Below, piece by piece: positions 1 to 8,918 of a stretch of 64,000 nucleotides of DNA. Below the pieces are notes generated by a model. The model saw only the letters and a list, made by a program, of their open reading frames with translations, did no database searches and was not told the DNA's origin. The DNA lies in NCBI GenBank assembly GCA_020633555.1, contig JACKDL010000012.1, forward strand, positions 62,001 to 126,000, written 5' to 3'. Both the position numbers and the translations under genes were made by a program. Each line of letters begins with the position of its first letter. Position 1 is the first letter of the stretch. The DNA is from Myxococcales bacterium (lineage in GTDB: Bacteria; Myxococcota_A; Bradymonadia; UBA7976; UBA1532).

Positions 1-2229
1 GTCGCCGGGCGCCACGTCGGTGATGTCGATCCACTGGCAGCGCAAGCTGCGGGCGTAGGTGTCCTGGCAGCCCGCGCTGATGCCCTGGTCCTGCCCGTTG
101 TAGCCCCGGCACCCGTTGGGGGCCAGGTCGCGGTCCCAGACCCCGATGTCGATCACCGAGAAGCCCGCCTTGGCGCCGATGTCCAGCAGGCGGTCGTTGG
201 CCACGTCGTAGAGCTGGTATGCCGCGTAGGCGTCGAAGTGGAAGTGCTGGTGGCACTGGTCGAAGATCCAGTGGTCGACGCCCTCGCGCGGGGCGCCCAG
301 CCGCAGATCCGCCGTGCCCACGTTGGCGATGCGGGTGCCGAACCGCAGGATCTTGCGCAGGCCCAGCGCCCCCACGCAGCGCTCGTTGATCAGGCACTCG
401 TCCTGGGCGTCCAGCTCGTCGAGCTGGAGGGTCTGCGCCAGGTAGGCGCCGTCCACGATCAGATCGGGGCGGCAGTCGTCGGCCGCCTGCCGCCCGGTTA
501 CGCCGCCCACGCACTGGCCGCACTGGTCGATGAAGGCCTCACCGTTGCAGCTCCCGGCGCAGTCCAGGTTGTCGCTGGGCACCCGGCCGGTGTTGCCGCC
601 GACGCACTCGCCGCAGCCGTCGAGGAAGGCGTAGCCGCCCAGATCGCCGTGGCAGTCGTCCTCGCAGGCGGGCACGGCGGTGTGCACGTAGATCTGCCCG
701 CCGGCGCCCGGGTTCAAGTCGTCCCAGAAGGGGAACAGCGCCCGCCCGGTGCCCTCGATGGGCAGCGGCCCGTTGTTGAAGCCCGGCATGTTGCCCTCGA
801 ACACCAGCATGCCGTTGCTCGACACCCGCACCGTCTCGAAGCGCTCGCCCTGCAGGGGGAAGGGGAAGCCGATCTCGCGCTCCACCTGCGCGTCGTCGCC
901 CAGGTTCAGGGGCTCGCCGATCTCGCGGATGTCCATCCAGTCCATGGGCGCCACGTAGTCGGCCTCGAGCCGCCCGTCCCGGGGGGTCAGGGTGACCACC
1001 GGCTGGTCCAGCACGAAGTCGTTGTCCCGCGACAGGGTGACCGCGGTGTCGGCGTCGATCTGGTAGCCCACCGTGGCCGTGGCGCCGAAGGGCGCCATCT
1101 GCCGGTACTGAAAGCGCACGTGCCCGTTCTGATAGAGCACGGCCTGGAAGGTGTAGGGCCCGTGGGGCTCGCCGTTGCGTTGGAAGGGCGGCACCGCGTC
1201 CCACTGCACGATGAACCGGGCCGGCGGGGTCTGGGGGCACTCGTCGCACACGTCGGGGATGCCGTCGCCGTCCGCGTCGTCCTCGGGGGCGGGTTCCACG
1301 CCCGTCTGCCCGCCCGTGCACTGGCTGCAGGCGTCCACCGCGGCCTCGCCGTCGCACACACCGTGGCAGTCCTGGCGGGCGTTGCCGCCGCCGCAGTCGC
1401 CGCAGTCGTCGGTGTCGTTGGTGGCGCAGGCGGGCTCGGCGTCGTCGGCGTTGTCCACCAGGCCGTCGCGGTCCTCGCCGCACACGTCCACCGGTTCGGC
1501 GGGATCGCCCAGCCCGTCGCCGTCGCCGTCGGCGTACAGCGTCACCGGCCCGGGCCCGCCACAGGCGCCGCAGGCGTCGGTGTCGTTGGTGGCGCAGTCG
1601 GGCTCGGGGTCCTGGTCGTTGGCCACGAACCCGTCGATGGGGTCGCACGCGTCGGCCGGCACCGCGGGATCGCCCAGGCCGTCGCCGTCGGCGTCCAGCC
1701 AGAAGCGGGCCTCGCCGGGCCCCGCGCACACGCCACACGCGTCGGAGTCGTTGGTGGCGCAGTCGGGCTCGGGGTCGCCGCCCACGGGCAGGTAGCCCTG
1801 CGGGGGCCCGCAAGCCACCACGCGGTTGTCGTCGTCGCCCAAGCCGTCGCCGTCGGCGTCCGCGAAGAAGGTGCCCAGCCCGCGGCCACCGCACACGCCG
1901 CACTCGTCGGTGTCGTTTGTGGCGCAGTCGGGCTCGGTGTCGTCCCCGTTGGCCACGAAGCCCACGGGGCGCTCACAGGCCCGCACCTCGATGCGGCGGT
2001 CGCCCTGGCCGTCCCGGTCTTGATCCGCGAACCAGACCCCGGGGCCGTCGCCCCCGCACACGCCGCAGGCGTCCTCGGGCTCCCCAGGGGGGCAGCGGGT
2101 GGCGGCGTCTTCGGCCTGGCTGCCGTCGGACTGCACGCCCTGATCGGTGGGGGAGGGCCCCTCCTTCACCGTCTCGGTGACGCACCCGGCCAACACCAAG
2201 CCCCCCAGGATCCAGCCCCAACGCCGCAT
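1..2229 (-). CDS. Repeat lipoprotein with C-terminal lysyl oxidase domain (C-terminus outside window)
   Basis: The start ATG at 2229 opens a lipoprotein signal, MRRWGWILGGLVLAGC, with lipobox LAGC (Cys16), so the product should be membrane-anchored outside the cytoplasm. Residues about 45-250 hold roughly five Cys/Asp-rich units of the form CGVCGGxG...FADxDGDGLGD...EPDCATNDTD. A beta-rich middle region follows. From about residue 580 the sequence reads as a lysyl oxidase: PDLIVDGAYL, then CHQHFH with His660, His662 and His664 matching the three copper ligands of human LOX. GAKAGF carries Lys687 and GCQDTY carries Tyr725; these match human Lys320 and Tyr355, which form the LTQ cofactor. CQWIDITDVAPGD runs to the window edge, so roughly the last 50 residues are missing. 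The family oxidises primary amines such as lysine side chains. The substrate here is unknown. No stop codon lies inside the window. Confidence 0.85.
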   Translation of the reverse strand, partial: MRRWGWILGGLVLAGCVTETVKEGPSPTDQGVQSDGSQAEDAATRCPPGEPEDACGVCGGDGPGVWFADQDRDGQGDRRIEVRACERPVGFVANGDDTEPDCATNDTDECGVCGGRGLGTFFADADGDGLGDDDNRVVACGPPQGYLPVGGDPEPDCATNDSDACGVCAGPGEARFWLDADGDGLGDPAVPADACDPIDGFVANDQDPEPDCATNDTDACGACGGPGPVTLYADGDGDGLGDPAEPVDVCGEDRDGLVDNADDAEPACATNDTDDCGDCGGGNARQDCHGVCDGEAAVDACSQCTGGQTGVEPAPEDDADGDGIPDVCDECPQTPPARFIVQWDAVPPFQRNGEPHGPYTFQAVLYQNGHVRFQYRQMAPFGATATVGYQIDADTAVTLSRDNDFVLDQPVVTLTPRDGRLEADYVAPMDWMDIREIGEPLNLGDDAQVEREIGFPFPLQGERFETVRVSSNGMLVFEGNMPGFNNGPLPIEGTGRALFPFWDDLNPGAGGQIYVHTAVPACEDDCHGDLGGYAFLDGCGECVGGNTGRVPSDNLDCAGSCNGEAFIDQCGQCVGGVTGRQAADDCRPDLIVDGAYLAQTLQLDELDAQDECLINERCVGALGLRKILRFGTRIANVGTADLRLGAPREGVDHWIFDQCHQHFHFDAYAAYQLYDVANDRLLDIGAKAGFSVIDIGVWDRDLAPNGCRGYNGQDQGISAGCQDTYARSLRCQWIDITDVAPGD

Positions 2230-2379
2230 GCGAACCTCCCAGCCTGTGGCCCGAGCATGGCCCCTCCGGGACGACCGGTTCCAGTGCCATCGGTTGCACC
2301 CGGCCCCGGGCTGGGCTTGAATGGCGCCGCTGTGCCGTCGTTGTTCGGTCGTTCCCTCAGACGCCACCCGGAGCCCGCC
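2230..2379. promoter_or_regulatory. Divergent intergenic region
   Basis: These 150 bases separate the minus-strand lysyl oxidase lipoprotein from the plus-strand secreted-protein genes, so both promoters should lie here. I could not pick out convincing -35/-10 boxes or an operator. A plus-strand open frame runs through it from far upstream, but that is a shadow of the minus-strand gene. Confidence 0.3.
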
Positions 2380-3507
2380 GTGAAGCCGATCCAACTCGCC
2401 CTGGCCCTGACTGGCCTGGCCGCCGCCGGCCTGGTGACCGCGGGCCTCGCCCGCCCCGCCCACGCCGCCGAGCCCGTGGTGGCCTGGCAGGGCGCCCGCT
2501 CTGCGGTGACCGTCGATCAGCTCCGCCCCACCATGGGCAGCGGCGAGGGCTACGGCGAGAAGTACACCTTCAACGCCGACTTCGGGGAGCGCGGCAGCCT
2601 CTACTACTCGCTCACCGTCAGCAACCTGGGCTTCGGCGACCACAAGATGGAGGCCAAGGGTCGGCTGACCCTGGACGGCGAGAAGTACACCTGGAAGAAG
2701 CAGCTCGACGACGACGACTGGAGCTTCAGCAAGTCGGGCGAGTTCAAGATCAGCGCCGGCCCCGCCACCCTGTCGGGCACCCCCGATCACCTGGTGCTCG
2801 AGGCCCTGTCGGGCAAGAACGCGCTGAAGTTCGACTTCAAGGCCATCGCCCAGCCGTGGCGCCCTCGCAACGGCCAGGTGCAGTTCGGCAGCGACCGCAA
2901 GAAGAGCGACTACACCGTCTTCCCGCTCATGACCGTCAGCGGCACCGTCTTCGCCGACGGCAAGCTGCAGACCGTCGAGGGCAAGGGCCACGGCACCCAT
3001 AGCTGGACCGAGCTCGCCCTGTACGACCAGGCCCGGTGGTCCATGGAGTTCCGCGGGGTGGACCTGGGCGACGACACCACCCTGTACATCCGCGAGCTGG
3101 GCCTGCACCGCGACTACGGCGCCGGGCGGGTGGCCTACCTGCTGGTGACCCGGGGCAAGGAGATCCTGGTGGAGAGCTTCGACTACCAGCTCACCCCCAC
3201 CGACGTGATGACCGACGGCGAGCACGAGAACCGCTATCAGGTCCCCGAGAGCTTCACGTTGCTGGGCAACGACGCCGAGGCCCCGCAGGCCCGGCAGTTC
3301 CGCGGCAAGATCACCAAGAAGAAGCTGCTGCGCCGCAAGGACCTGCTGTCCACCATGAACGCTGCGGTGCGCATGGTGGTGAGCAAGGTCAGCAAGCCCG
3401 TGACCTATCAGTACGACAGCGAGTACCTGCTCGAGGTGCGCATCGACGGGCAGGTGCAGCGGCTGCAGGGTGTGGGCCGCTACGAGATGACCCACTTCAA
3501 CAAGTAG
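2380..3507 (+). CDS. Secreted Svf1/AttH-like (lipocalin-type) protein
   Basis: I chose the GTG at 2380 because it opens a clear signal peptide (KPIQLALALTGLAAAGLVTA, ending ARPAHA before AEP). The open frame upstream is only the shadow of the divergent gene. The product is about 375 residues. It is rich in alternating beta-type segments and contains GKGHGTHSW (near residue 205), followed by an aromatic-rich ARWSMEFRGVDLG stretch. This layout resembles the Svf1 and CrtC/AttH-type families, which are tandem lipocalin-like beta barrels that bind or modify hydrophobic ligands. The assignment is by motif impression only. The next gene begins directly after its stop codon, which suggests co-transcription. 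No catalytic residues can be named. Confidence 0.6.
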   Translation: MKPIQLALALTGLAAAGLVTAGLARPAHAAEPVVAWQGARSAVTVDQLRPTMGSGEGYGEKYTFNADFGERGSLYYSLTVSNLGFGDHKMEAKGRLTLDGEKYTWKKQLDDDDWSFSKSGEFKISAGPATLSGTPDHLVLEALSGKNALKFDFKAIAQPWRPRNGQVQFGSDRKKSDYTVFPLMTVSGTVFADGKLQTVEGKGHGTHSWTELALYDQARWSMEFRGVDLGDDTTLYIRELGLHRDYGAGRVAYLLVTRGKEILVESFDYQLTPTDVMTDGEHENRYQVPESFTLLGNDAEAPQARQFRGKITKKKLLRRKDLLSTMNAAVRMVVSKVSKPVTYQYDSEYLLEVRIDGQVQRLQGVGRYEMTHFNK

Positions 3508-4953
3508 GTGCGCGCGCTCGCAGCCCTGGCCCTGGCGCTGGTGCCGACCCTGGCGCTGGCCCACGGCGGACAACCCCAGGTGCTCCGCCTCGACTTCGCG
3601 CCCCAACTCCCGGGGCAGGTCTTCGCCTCCACCGACAACCAGGGCCCCTACATCGGCGAGCCGGCGGCCGGCTTCCGCTGGCTGTGTGAGGACGCCATCG
3701 CGGCCAACGCCGGGGTGCGCTTCGTGACGCCGCTGGGAGCGGGCCCCACCCACTGGCTGGTGGGCACCCAGGACGGCCTCTTTGAGACCCGCAACCGCGG
3801 CTGTGACTTCGCCCACCTGGCGGGGCCCCTCGCGGCCCAGCGGGCGGTGGCGGCCAGCCGGCACCCGGCTCGGCCCGCCGAGGTCCTGGTGGCCACCGAC
3901 GGCTTCGGCCAGCCCAACGACGTGTTCCGCACCACCGACGGCGGCGAGACATGGGCCGCCGCGGGGCTCGCCGTGCCCGACCGAATCACTGGACTGGTGC
4001 GCTCCGAGGCCAACCCGGCGGTGGTTTACGTGGCCCACGCCCTGGGCGCCGCCCGCAGCGACGACGGCGGCCAGACCTTTGCGCCCATCAAGCTGGGGCC
4101 CGCGGGCCTGGACGTGGCGCCCGAGGAGTTCGTGCTGCTGGCGGCCCCACCCGGTGGGGACGGTGGCCGGGTGTTCGCGGCGGTGGAGCGCATCGGCGGC
4201 ACCCACCTGCTGCGCAGCGACGACGGCGGCGAGTCGTGGACGTCGGCGGTGGTCATCGACGATCTGCCCCTGGAGCTGGCCTTCGACGGCACGGGCCAGC
4301 GGGGCCTGGTGATCACCCCCTTCGCCGGCGCGCGCCGCAGCGAGGACGGCGGGCTGACCTGGGCGGCGGCGCCGCTGCCGGTGGAGCGGCTGGGCTGCCT
4401 GACGCGGGAGCCGGGCGCCGATCGGCTGTGGGGCTGCACCAACGTCTTCTTCGGTGGCCCCTGGGCCGTGGGCTTCAGCGACGACTTCGGCCGGACGTGG
4501 GCGCCGGCGCTGGGGCGCTTCCAGGACGTGGTGGGGCGCTGGCCCTGCGCCCGCGAGTCGCAGGGCAAGGCGTGCTGCCAGCACCTGTGCCCGGGCGAGG
4601 GCCCGGGCGGAAGCTGCGACGACCAGGCGCCGGCGGTGGGCGAGGCCTGCGCGGATCCGCTGCAACCAGACGCCGGGGTGGGCCCCGGGCCAGACGCGGG
4701 CCTGGACCGGGGCGTGCCCGACGGCGCAGTGGCCGCAGACGCGCAGCCGCTGCCGGCTGCGGACGCGGGCCCGGTGCGCGATGGCGAGGTCCGCGACGGC
4801 GCGGCGGGCGCGGTGGATGGGGCGGCCCCCGCGGCCCCACCCGCCGGCGGCGACGGTGGTGGCTGTCGACACGGCCCCGGCACTCCGGGCACCCTCGCGC
4901 CGTTCGCGCTGGCCTTGCTGGGGATCGGGCGGCGCAGGGGGAGACGGCGATGA
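3508..4953 (+). CDS. BNR/Asp-box beta-propeller protein with MYXO-CTERM-like tail
   Basis: The GTG start follows the previous stop codon with no gap. The N-terminus (RALAALALALVPTLALA, then HGG) is a signal peptide. Five Asp-box motifs (S/T-x-D-x-G-x-T-W) occur near residues 141-152 (TTDGGETW), 182-192 (SDDGGQTF), 234-245 (SDDGGESW), 275-286 (SEDGGLTW) and 322-332 (SDDFGRTW). They predict a sialidase- or VPS10-type beta-propeller. Residues about 345-375 are Cys-rich. A long Asp/Ala/Pro-rich stalk comes next, and the protein ends with a Cys, a hydrophobic stretch (LAPFALALLGIG) and RRRGRRR, typical of a MYXO-CTERM sorting signal. Asp boxes alone do not show glycosidase activity. The product is probably a surface-anchored binding or structural protein. 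Confidence 0.8.
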   Translation: MRALAALALALVPTLALAHGGQPQVLRLDFAPQLPGQVFASTDNQGPYIGEPAAGFRWLCEDAIAANAGVRFVTPLGAGPTHWLVGTQDGLFETRNRGCDFAHLAGPLAAQRAVAASRHPARPAEVLVATDGFGQPNDVFRTTDGGETWAAAGLAVPDRITGLVRSEANPAVVYVAHALGAARSDDGGQTFAPIKLGPAGLDVAPEEFVLLAAPPGGDGGRVFAAVERIGGTHLLRSDDGGESWTSAVVIDDLPLELAFDGTGQRGLVITPFAGARRSEDGGLTWAAAPLPVERLGCLTREPGADRLWGCTNVFFGGPWAVGFSDDFGRTWAPALGRFQDVVGRWPCARESQGKACCQHLCPGEGPGGSCDDQAPAVGEACADPLQPDAGVGPGPDAGLDRGVPDGAVAADAQPLPAADAGPVRDGEVRDGAAGAVDGAAPAAPPAGGDGGGCRHGPGTPGTLAPFALALLGIGRRRGRRR

Positions 4954-6263
4954 TGCGGTGGTGGACGGTGGCAGCCCTGACGGCCCTGGTGGGCTGCGTG
5001 CCCGGCGGCAGCGGCGGCGGCTCCGACGATGACGGCGGGGCTGGTGACGGCGGCGCGCGGCGGGATCTGGGGGGCTTCGGCGGCTTTGGCGGCGGCCAGG
5101 GCGGCGCCGGAGGCCAAGGCGGCGCCGGCGGCCAAGGGGGCGGCTTTGGTGGCTTCGGCGGCTTCGGCGGCGAGGGCGGCGCGGGCGGCGCGGCCGGCGG
5201 CATGGGTGGAGCCGGCGGCATCGGCGGCGGCGCGGGGGGCATGGGTGGAGCCGGCGGGATCGGCGGTGGCGCGGGCGGCGCGGGCGGCTCCGGGGGCGGT
5301 GGCGCCGCCCAGGCCCCGCAAGTGCATGCGCTCGAGCCCGATCCGATCCTCCTCGGCCCCGAACGCGCGGTGGAGGTCGTGGCCACGGTGATGGACGCCG
5401 ACGGCGACCTGCGCGAGGGCATCCTCACCGACGGCGACGGCAACGTCTACGGCGCCTTCGAGCCCCTGGGCCGCGATCGCTGGGGGTTGGACCTCACCTG
5501 GGCTCAGGCCCACGCGGTGGCGCCCATCGAGTTCGCGGACGGTGCGGGCCAGGACCGCGCCCTGCGGGCGGTGTTCTTCGACGAGGGCGGGCGCCGCGGC
5601 GAGGCCGCCGTGACCCTCCGCCTGACCTGTGGCGCCTCGGGGGCCTGCGCTGGCGAGTGCGTGCAGACCGATCGCGACGTGCGCCACTGCGGCGGCTGCG
5701 GCGTGAGCTGCGATCCCGGCGAGGCCTGCCAGGGCGGGGCCTGCGCGGCCCCCGGCACCGTCATCGTCAGCGAGTTCATGCCCGATCCCCGCGTGGTGAC
5801 CGACAACGACGGCGAGTACATCGAGCTGCACAACCCGGGCGGCGCGGCGGTCAACCTGCAGGGCTGGACCATCGGTGAGCTGGCCGACATCCAGGCCGGC
5901 GAGGGGGACTTCTTCGTGGTCGAGGCGCCGCTGGTGGTGGCGCCCGGCGGCTACACGATCATCGCGCGCAGCCTTGACCCGGCCACCAACGGCGGCCTGG
6001 CCGCCAACTACGCGGCCCGCTTCTCGCTGCGCAACGGCGAGGACACCATCGCGGTCTTCAACCCGCTGGGCGAGCAGGTGGATCTGGTGGCGTACGACGC
6101 CGGCTTCGGCTGGGCGGCCGGGGTCGCGGCGCACCTGCGGCCGGGCGCGCAGCGCACGCCCGCCGGCAACGACGGGGCGGCCGCCTGGTGCGGGGCCCCC
6201 GATCCCTACGGCCCGGGCGACAACCGCGGGAGCCCCGGCGCCCAGGCCCGCGGCTGCCGCTGA
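4950..6263 (+). CDS. Glycine-rich lipoprotein with C-terminal lamin-tail domain
   Basis: The start ATG overlaps the previous stop codon (ATGA), so translation is probably coupled. The N-terminus MMRWWTVAALTALVGC is a lipoprotein signal with lipobox LVGC (Cys16). Residues about 20-120 are an extreme Gly/Ala linker made of GGxGG, GGFGG and GGMGGAGG units. A beta domain covers about 125-225, and a Cys-rich stretch with HCGGCGVSC lies near 245. From about 268 the sequence TVIVSEFMPDP, EYIELHNPGG and NLQGWTIGE matches the lamin-tail (LTD) immunoglobulin-like fold common in secreted bacterial proteins. The protein has 437 residues. It appears to be the last gene of a group of three secreted-protein genes starting at 2380. 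Confidence 0.8.
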   Translation: MMRWWTVAALTALVGCVPGGSGGGSDDDGGAGDGGARRDLGGFGGFGGGQGGAGGQGGAGGQGGGFGGFGGFGGEGGAGGAAGGMGGAGGIGGGAGGMGGAGGIGGGAGGAGGSGGGGAAQAPQVHALEPDPILLGPERAVEVVATVMDADGDLREGILTDGDGNVYGAFEPLGRDRWGLDLTWAQAHAVAPIEFADGAGQDRALRAVFFDEGGRRGEAAVTLRLTCGASGACAGECVQTDRDVRHCGGCGVSCDPGEACQGGACAAPGTVIVSEFMPDPRVVTDNDGEYIELHNPGGAAVNLQGWTIGELADIQAGEGDFFVVEAPLVVAPGGYTIIARSLDPATNGGLAANYAARFSLRNGEDTIAVFNPLGEQVDLVAYDAGFGWAAGVAAHLRPGAQRTPAGNDGAAAWCGAPDPYGPGDNRGSPGAQARGCR

Positions 6264-6267
6264 ACGG

Positions 6268-6295
6268 GGGCGTGACGCCCGAGCGCAGGGCGTGA
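6268..6295 (+). promoter_or_regulatory. Direct repeat GGGCGTGA x2 upstream of the RND exporter gene
   Basis: GGGCGTGA occurs at 6268-6275 and again at 6288-6295, 20 bases start to start, which is close to two helical turns. The first copy also lies in a short inverted repeat, GGGCGTGACGCCC. The pair sits about 45 bases before the exporter start codon. It could be a regulator site, but in such GC-rich DNA chance is a real alternative. Confidence 0.3.
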
Positions 6296-6337
6296 TACCT
6301 CAAGCGTCGGCTGTCCCCGCTCCCGAGGAAGACCATC

Positions 6338-8863
6338 ATGATGCAGCTGCCCGAGGCCCCCACCCGGCGCGCCATGGGGTTCATCCACCGCCATCCGGCG
6401 CTGGTGTTGGCGCTCATCGCCCTGTCGCTGGCGGGGGTGTTCGGCCTGGTGCGCTACGGGCCCGGCATCCGCATCACCAGCCGCATCCAGGATCTGTTGC
6501 CCGAGTCCGCGCCCAGCGTGCAGGCCAGCGAGCTGCTGGAGAAGCGCCTGGGCAGCGTGGACATGCTGGTGGTGACCCTGATGTCCGACGACCTCGATCG
6601 GGTCAGGCCAGTGCTCCCGCGCATCGCCGCCCGCCTCGAGGCCCTGGAGGAGGTGCACTCCGTCCAGTGGCGGCTCGACGTGGACATGCTCAACCGCAAC
6701 GCGCTGATCATCTTCCCCACGCTGGCTGAGCTCGAGGACTACTACCGCGAGCTCACCGACGAGATCCGCGCCGCGGTGAAGCGCGAGCTGAAGCTCTTTG
6801 ACGACGACGAGGACGAAGCGGGTGCGGGCGAAGACGGCGCGGCCAAGGGCGCCGAGCCCGAGGAGCCGGACCGCACCTTCGTCTGGGGCGAGTGGGAGCA
6901 CGACGACGGGCTGAGCAATCTGGGCCGCACCTTCCGCGAGAAGGCCGGCGAGTACCGCGAGTTCTTCTACAACCGCGACTACACCACCCTGGGCCTGAAG
7001 GTCTTCCCCACCCAGGGCTCGGGCAACATCGACTTCTGCCGCCGGATCATGAAGGTCACCGAGGACGAGGTCCGCGCGGTGGTCGAGGCCGAGCTGGGGC
7101 CCATCGGTCCCGAGGGCGTGGTGACCCGCATCGACCTGGGCGGCGGCTACCGCAACGCGCTCGAGCAGGTAAAGAGCGTGCAGGGCGACATGGTGTCCTC
7201 GGCGGGGCTCAGCTTCGGCCTGCTGGCCCTGGTGGTCATGGTGTTCTTCCGCAGCGTGCGCGCCTTCTTCGCGGTGATCTTCCCGCTCATCGTGGGCATC
7301 GCCTGGACCGTGGGCTTCGTGTCGGTGACCGTGGGCTACCTGAACCTCATCACCGCCTTCATCTTCGCGGTGCTGCTGGGCCTGGGCATCGACTTCGGTA
7401 TCCACTACTACGGCCGCTGGCGCGAGGAGCGGGCCGCGGGGCACGACGCCCTCGAGGCCATGATCGTCACCCAGCGCACGGTGGGGGCCGCCAGCATCCT
7501 GGCCGGCGCCACCACCAGCCTGTCCTTCCTGGCGCTGACCCTGGCGGACTTCCGGGGCTTCTCGCAGTTCGGCGGCATCGCCTCGGTGGGGGTGGTGCTC
7601 AGCCTGCTGGCGGTGGTGGTGGGCATGCCGGCGGTGCTGTTCCTCACCGAGCGGATTATGCCCCTGAAGCTGCTGGGCTACTCAGTGGACCGCGACGATG
7701 ACGGCGCCATCGCCCGCAAGCGCTTCCCCATGGGGGCGCTGACCCTGGGGGTGGGCATCCTGTTCGCGCTGGGTGGCTACGCCATGGCCCCCACCGTCGA
7801 GCTGGAGCTCGACTTCAACAAGCTGGGCGCCCGCGAGAAGGCCGAGAAGGCCGAGCACGAGCGCATCCAGTACGGCACCACCCAGGCCACGGCCCCCGCG
7901 GTGATCTTCACCAACTCCGCCGAGGACGCCCGCCTGATCTTCGAGCGGCTGGAGGAGCGCGAGCAGAAGGCGCCCAACAAGCGCGACGAGGTGATCAAGA
8001 GCTACCAGTCGCTGTTCAGCCTGGTGCCCACCCAGCAAGACGAGAAGGCCCGCTGGGTGGCGAAGATCTGCCGCAAGCTCAAGCGCAAGGTGAAGCTCTT
8101 CGAGGGCGATCCCCGCGACGGCGCCGACGAGCTGCTGCGCCACTGCGAGCCCCAGAGCTTCACCGCCGAGGATCTGCCCGACTGGGTGAAGGCCAAGTTC
8201 TCGGACCGGGGCGGTCGCCTGGGCGAGTTCGTCTTCGTCAGCCCCCGCGGCAGCATCAGCGACGGCGAGGTGGCCCTGCGCTTCCGCGAGGTGATGCTGA
8301 GCCTGCGGGGCGCCGACGGGCAGCCGCCGGTGGTGTCGGGCAAGCCCATGATCTGGGCCGACGTCATCATCGCCATGAAGACCGACGGCCCCCTCATCAC
8401 GGCGGCCGCCCTGGCCACCGTGCTGCTGCTGCTGGTGATCTACGAGCGCCGGATCGGCAGCGTCTTGATGATCTTCATGCCCCTGGGCATCGGCCTGGGG
8501 CTCACCGTGGGCGTCATGGCGCTGTGGGGCATCAAGCTGAACTTCTTCAACATGCTCATGCTGCCCACTGTCATCGGCATGGGGGTGGACGACGGCGTCC
8601 ACATGTACCACCGCTACAAGGAGCTGGGGCGGGACAGCGCGCACTACGTGGTCAAGACCACGGGCATGTCGGCCATCCTCACCACGCTCACCACCACCAT
8701 CGGCTTCGGCAGCCTGATGATGGCCGATCACCGTGGGCTGGAGAGCCTGGGGCTGCTGACGGTGATCGGGATGATCGCCGCGCTGGCCACCACGCTGGTG
8801 TTCCTGCCGGCGGGCATGCAGTGGCTGGACGACCGGGCCCGCAAGCGGGCGGGCGCGGCCTGA
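6338..8863 (+). CDS. RND-superfamily (MMPL-type) exporter
   Basis: This 841-residue protein has the two-fold RND layout. A transmembrane helix lies near residues 20-40, a periplasmic loop runs to about 290, and a bundle of helices follows that carries LGLGIDFGIHYYGRW (near 345-360). A second long loop covers about 490-685. A second helix bundle holds GMGVDDGVHMYHRYKE (near 747-762), the counterpart of the first motif. Paired G-x-x-x-D-x-G-x-H motifs in helix 4/10 position are typical of MMPL/HpnN-like exporters, which are proton-driven and move lipids or other hydrophobic compounds. There is no adaptor or TolC gene nearby, so it may act alone. The intracellular loops are rich in Lys and Glu. 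The substrate cannot be read from the sequence. Confidence 0.88.
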   Translation: MMQLPEAPTRRAMGFIHRHPALVLALIALSLAGVFGLVRYGPGIRITSRIQDLLPESAPSVQASELLEKRLGSVDMLVVTLMSDDLDRVRPVLPRIAARLEALEEVHSVQWRLDVDMLNRNALIIFPTLAELEDYYRELTDEIRAAVKRELKLFDDDEDEAGAGEDGAAKGAEPEEPDRTFVWGEWEHDDGLSNLGRTFREKAGEYREFFYNRDYTTLGLKVFPTQGSGNIDFCRRIMKVTEDEVRAVVEAELGPIGPEGVVTRIDLGGGYRNALEQVKSVQGDMVSSAGLSFGLLALVVMVFFRSVRAFFAVIFPLIVGIAWTVGFVSVTVGYLNLITAFIFAVLLGLGIDFGIHYYGRWREERAAGHDALEAMIVTQRTVGAASILAGATTSLSFLALTLADFRGFSQFGGIASVGVVLSLLAVVVGMPAVLFLTERIMPLKLLGYSVDRDDDGAIARKRFPMGALTLGVGILFALGGYAMAPTVELELDFNKLGAREKAEKAEHERIQYGTTQATAPAVIFTNSAEDARLIFERLEEREQKAPNKRDEVIKSYQSLFSLVPTQQDEKARWVAKICRKLKRKVKLFEGDPRDGADELLRHCEPQSFTAEDLPDWVKAKFSDRGGRLGEFVFVSPRGSISDGEVALRFREVMLSLRGADGQPPVVSGKPMIWADVIIAMKTDGPLITAAALATVLLLLVIYERRIGSVLMIFMPLGIGLGLTVGVMALWGIKLNFFNMLMLPTVIGMGVDDGVHMYHRYKELGRDSAHYVVKTTGMSAILTTLTTTIGFGSLMMADHRGLESLGLLTVIGMIAALATTLVFLPAGMQWLDDRARKRAGAA

Positions 8864-8918
8864 CCGCGCCGCCCCGGGGCGAGCGCGATCGGGCGGGCCG
8901 GTCAGCGAGGCGGGCCGA

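Noticed and set aside
238..2379. Long plus-strand open frame before the Svf1-like gene
   Set aside because: It is antisense to the lysyl oxidase lipoprotein gene and has no family-like features. GC-rich third-base bias leaves such antisense frames open. The real plus-strand gene starts at 2380.
5080..5300. Simple repeat or CRISPR-like array in the Gly-rich lipoprotein gene
   Set aside because: The repeats are of codon size and encode GGxGG units of the linker. There are no spacers or cas genes.
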